A stretch of DNA of 64,000 nucleotides from Methyloversatilis discipulorum (lineage in GTDB: Bacteria; Pseudomonadota; Gammaproteobacteria; Burkholderiales; Rhodocyclaceae): NCBI RefSeq assembly GCF_000385375.1, contig NZ_ARVV01000001.1, forward strand, positions 868,001 to 932,000. Direction: 5' to 3'. Position numbers and translations under genes: made by a program. Shown here one piece after another: positions 61,599 through 64,000 of this stretch (within the stretch, counting starts at the first letter, position 1; each line of letters begins with the position of its first letter). The notes below the pieces were generated by a model. The model was not told the origin of the DNA. It made no database searches and saw nothing but the letters and a program-made list of their open reading frames with translations.

Positions 61599-63836
61599 GT
61601 GAATCAGCACGTGCTGAAGTACGGCATCGGCGTCGTGCTGATGCTCGTGCTGCTCGGGCACGCCGCCCGCTTCTACCAGATACCGGTTCTCGGCAATCTG
61701 GATCACATCGCCTACGACACCAAACTGTCGCTGACCATGCCGCGCACGCGCGACGACAGGGTCGTCATTCTCGACATCGACGAGCGCTCGCTGGCCGAAG
61801 TCGGCCGCTGGCCCTGGGGGCGGGAGCGCCTGGCGACCTTGATGGACAAGCTGTTCGACCACTACGGCGTGATGCTGCTGGGTATCGACGTGGTGTTCGC
61901 CGAGCCCGATACCAGTTCCGGCCTGCCCATGCTCGAAGGCCTGGCCGCCGGACCGCTCGCCGACAACGAGAGCTTCCGCGCCGCGCTCGACGGACTGCGA
62001 CCACAACTTGATTACGACAAGCGCTTCGCCGCGTCGCTGCAGAACCGCCCGGTGCTGCTGGGCTACTACTTCAGCGATCGGGGCGACGGACTGAGCACCG
62101 GTGCGCTGCCCGACCCGGTGCTGCCGGCCGGGACTTTCCGTGGCCGCAACATCGCGTTTGCCAGTTTCAACAGCTTCGGTGCCAATCTGCCGCTGTTCCA
62201 GGCGTCGGCACTCGGCGCCGGTCATTTCAATCCGCTGCCCGATTTCGACGGTCTCAACCGCCGCGTGCCGATGCTGGTCGAGTACAAGGGCGCCTACTAC
62301 GAATCGCTGTCGCTGGCGGTCGTGCGCACCCTGCTGGGCAGCCCGAAGCTGGTGCCGGGTTACGCCGAGGGCGGGCTGTTCGGGGTGAGTGCCCGCGACT
62401 ACGCCGGGCTGGAATGGCTGGAACTGCCGTCGGCGCGCGGAACCCTGCGTCTGCCGGTGGACGAGAACGTCGCCGCGCTGATTCCCTATCGCGGTCCGCA
62501 GGGCAGCTTCGCTTACTACTCGCTTGCGGATGTGCTGGCCGGACGCACGCCGGTCGACGCGCTGAAGGGGCGTGTCGCCTTGCTGGGCACGACCGCGCCC
62601 GGCCTGCTCGACCTGCGGGCGACACCGGTCGGCAGCACCTATCCGGGTGTGGAAATCCACGCCAACCTGATCGCCGGCATGCTGGATGGTCATATCAAGC
62701 ACCGACCGCAGTACGTGACCGGATTCGACGTGGTCGTGCTGCTGCTGGTCGGCGGCCTGCTGCTGTGGGCGCTGCCGCGCATGTCCCCGATGAATGCCAC
62801 GCTGCTGTCGGCGGGCATGCTGCTGCTGCTGCTGGGCATGAACTTCGCGTTCTGGCAGTTCGCCGACTTCGTGCTGCCGATCGCGGCCAGCCTGCTGCTG
62901 GTAGTCGGGCTGTACGCGCTCAACATGTCTTACGGCTACTTCTTCGAATCGCGCTCGAAGCGGCAGTTCGCACGCATGTTCGGCCAGTACGTGCCGCCCG
63001 AACTGGTCGAGGAAATGAGCCGCAACCCCGAGCACTACAGCATGGAAGGTCGCAACGCCGAACTGACCATACTGTTTTCCGACATCCGCGGCTTCACCAG
63101 CATTTCGGAAGGGCTGGAACCGAAGCAATTGACGCAGCTCATGAACGAATACCTGGGTGCTATGACTTTCGTCATTCAGGATCAGCGCGGTACGCTCGAC
63201 AAATATATCGGCGACGCGATCATGGCCTTCTGGGGGGCGCCGGTGGACGATCCGGCGCACGCGATCCACGGGGTGACGGCCGCGTTGCAGATGCAGTCGA
63301 GACTGGCCGAACTGAACAGTCACCTGACCGCTCGCGGCTGGCCGGAGCTGAAGATAGGCATCGGTGTGAACACCGGCACGGTCACCGTCGGCGACATGGG
63401 GTCGCCGGTACGCAAGGCCTATACTGTGATGGGCGACGCGGTCAATCTGGCGTCACGCCTCGAAGGACTGACCAAACAGTATGGCGTGGGCATTCTCGTC
63501 GGCGATGAAACGCGGCGCGCCGTCAAGGGCGTCGTGTTCCGCGAGGTGGATCGCGTGCGGGTGAAGGGCAAGGACGAGCCGGTATCGATCTACGAGCCGC
63601 TGGCGATGGAAGCGGACTTCGATCGCGCGCGGCTGGAAGAGCTTAAGTTGTGGAATCAGGCGCTGCGCCAGTTCAGGAATCAGGAGTGGGATCAGGCCGA
63701 ACTGACACTGTTCAACCTGCAGCGCATGGACCCGGGGTGCGTGCTGTATGGCTCCTACGCGGAGCAGATCGGACACTATCGCCGTTCGCCGCCCGGCAAG
63801 GGCTGGGACGGGGTGCGCACCTTCGATACGAAGTAG
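61599..63836 (+). CDS. CHASE2-sensor class III adenylate cyclase
   Basis: 745 residues, GTG start. Membrane helix (8-24), CHASE2 domain (about 30-365), three helices (375-391, 398-415, 424-443) and a class III cyclase domain (about 480-665) with metal ligands D495 and D539, adenine-selecting K535 and D613, and N616, R620. All catalytic residues are present, so cAMP production is expected. A short helical TPR-like tail follows (about 685-725). Its sensor layout matches that of the kinase, four kilobases upstream. Confidence 0.93.
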   Translation: MNQHVLKYGIGVVLMLVLLGHAARFYQIPVLGNLDHIAYDTKLSLTMPRTRDDRVVILDIDERSLAEVGRWPWGRERLATLMDKLFDHYGVMLLGIDVVFAEPDTSSGLPMLEGLAAGPLADNESFRAALDGLRPQLDYDKRFAASLQNRPVLLGYYFSDRGDGLSTGALPDPVLPAGTFRGRNIAFASFNSFGANLPLFQASALGAGHFNPLPDFDGLNRRVPMLVEYKGAYYESLSLAVVRTLLGSPKLVPGYAEGGLFGVSARDYAGLEWLELPSARGTLRLPVDENVAALIPYRGPQGSFAYYSLADVLAGRTPVDALKGRVALLGTTAPGLLDLRATPVGSTYPGVEIHANLIAGMLDGHIKHRPQYVTGFDVVVLLLVGGLLLWALPRMSPMNATLLSAGMLLLLLGMNFAFWQFADFVLPIAASLLLVVGLYALNMSYGYFFESRSKRQFARMFGQYVPPELVEEMSRNPEHYSMEGRNAELTILFSDIRGFTSISEGLEPKQLTQLMNEYLGAMTFVIQDQRGTLDKYIGDAIMAFWGAPVDDPAHAIHGVTAALQMQSRLAELNSHLTARGWPELKIGIGVNTGTVTVGDMGSPVRKAYTVMGDAVNLASRLEGLTKQYGVGILVGDETRRAVKGVVFREVDRVRVKGKDEPVSIYEPLAMEADFDRARLEELKLWNQALRQFRNQEWDQAELTLFNLQRMDPGCVLYGSYAEQIGHYRRSPPGKGWDGVRTFDTK

Positions 63837-63894
63837 ACGGACGAGATTGACGTACCAGATTGGCTTACGAAATCGACTTACACGCGGGAAACAG

Positions 63895-64000
63895 ATGAGG
63901 ATACGGGTGCTCGGTTGCAGTGGTGGCATAGGGGGAGCGCATCTGCGCACCACGTCGCTGCTCGTCGACGACGACATCCTGATTGACGCCGGAACCGGTG
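63895..64000 (+). CDS. Metallo-beta-lactamase-fold protein, probable cyclic-nucleotide phosphodiesterase (5' end only)
   Basis: Only 35 codons are in the window. They begin MRIRVLGCSGGIGG and contain RTTSLLVDDDILIDAGTG, the opening strands of the metallo-beta-lactamase fold as in class II cAMP phosphodiesterases. The metal motif HxHxDH would be outside. Directly after a cAMP cyclase, a cAMP-degrading role is likely but not shown. Confidence 0.7.
   Translation, partial: MRIRVLGCSGGIGGAHLRTTSLLVDDDILIDAGTG

Overview
The window is GC-rich, densely coded chromosomal DNA of a betaproteobacterium. The block mla - murA - his - hinT - tatABC is the usual betaproteobacterial neighbourhood. A PQQ alcohol dehydrogenase, a PEP-CTERM protein and several cyclic-nucleotide signalling genes make a methylotrophic member of the Rhodocyclales (for example Methyloversatilis or a relative) the best guess. 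That assignment is inference. I see no tRNA, rRNA, CRISPR array, insertion sequence or prophage.

Positions 1-10.4 kb. A minus-strand pair encodes a Tat-type Rieske protein and a PQQ alcohol dehydrogenase cut by the window edge. A divergent sigma-54 activator faces it, with a good -24/-12 promoter and a three-half-site palindromic array between them. Next come a GntR-type regulator with its palindromic operator, a lactate-oxidation operon (lutA-lutC-lutB), a PilZ protein, and nrdR-ribD. Three copies of a REP-like double-palindrome element lie in the gaps.

Positions 10.7-16.3 kb. These hold a periplasmic Do-like protease, folE, a highly expressed porin and a membrane class III adenylate cyclase.

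Positions 16.4-29.4 kb. One tightly overlapping minus-strand operon encodes an MSHA-like (type IV pilus / type II secretion related) envelope machine. It starts with a sigma-54 response regulator and continues with an ExeA/MshM ATPase, secretin, TPR protein, assembly ATPase, platform protein, MshI/J/K-like alignment proteins and two unusual pilin-like proteins.

Positions 29.5-49.9 kb. The plus strand carries the phospholipid-transport genes mlaFEDACB, an ABC exporter, a BolA-family gene, murA, the his pathway, hinT and tatABC. The his run is interrupted by a 3.6 kb segment in which hisC is inverted next to a DUF2189 protein, a PEP-CTERM protein and a lipoprotein. A DegS-like protease, a NIF3 protein and a FimV-like protein follow.

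Positions 52-64 kb. These encode a fumarylacetoacetase-family hydrolase, sucCD, a TerC protein, an ornithine-cyclodeaminase-family protein and a signalling cluster. The cluster holds a CHASE2 Ser/Thr kinase, a PP2C phosphatase, an FHA protein, a CHASE2 adenylate cyclase and the start of a metallo-beta-lactamase-fold protein that is probably a cAMP phosphodiesterase. The cluster could join protein phosphorylation to cAMP synthesis and breakdown.
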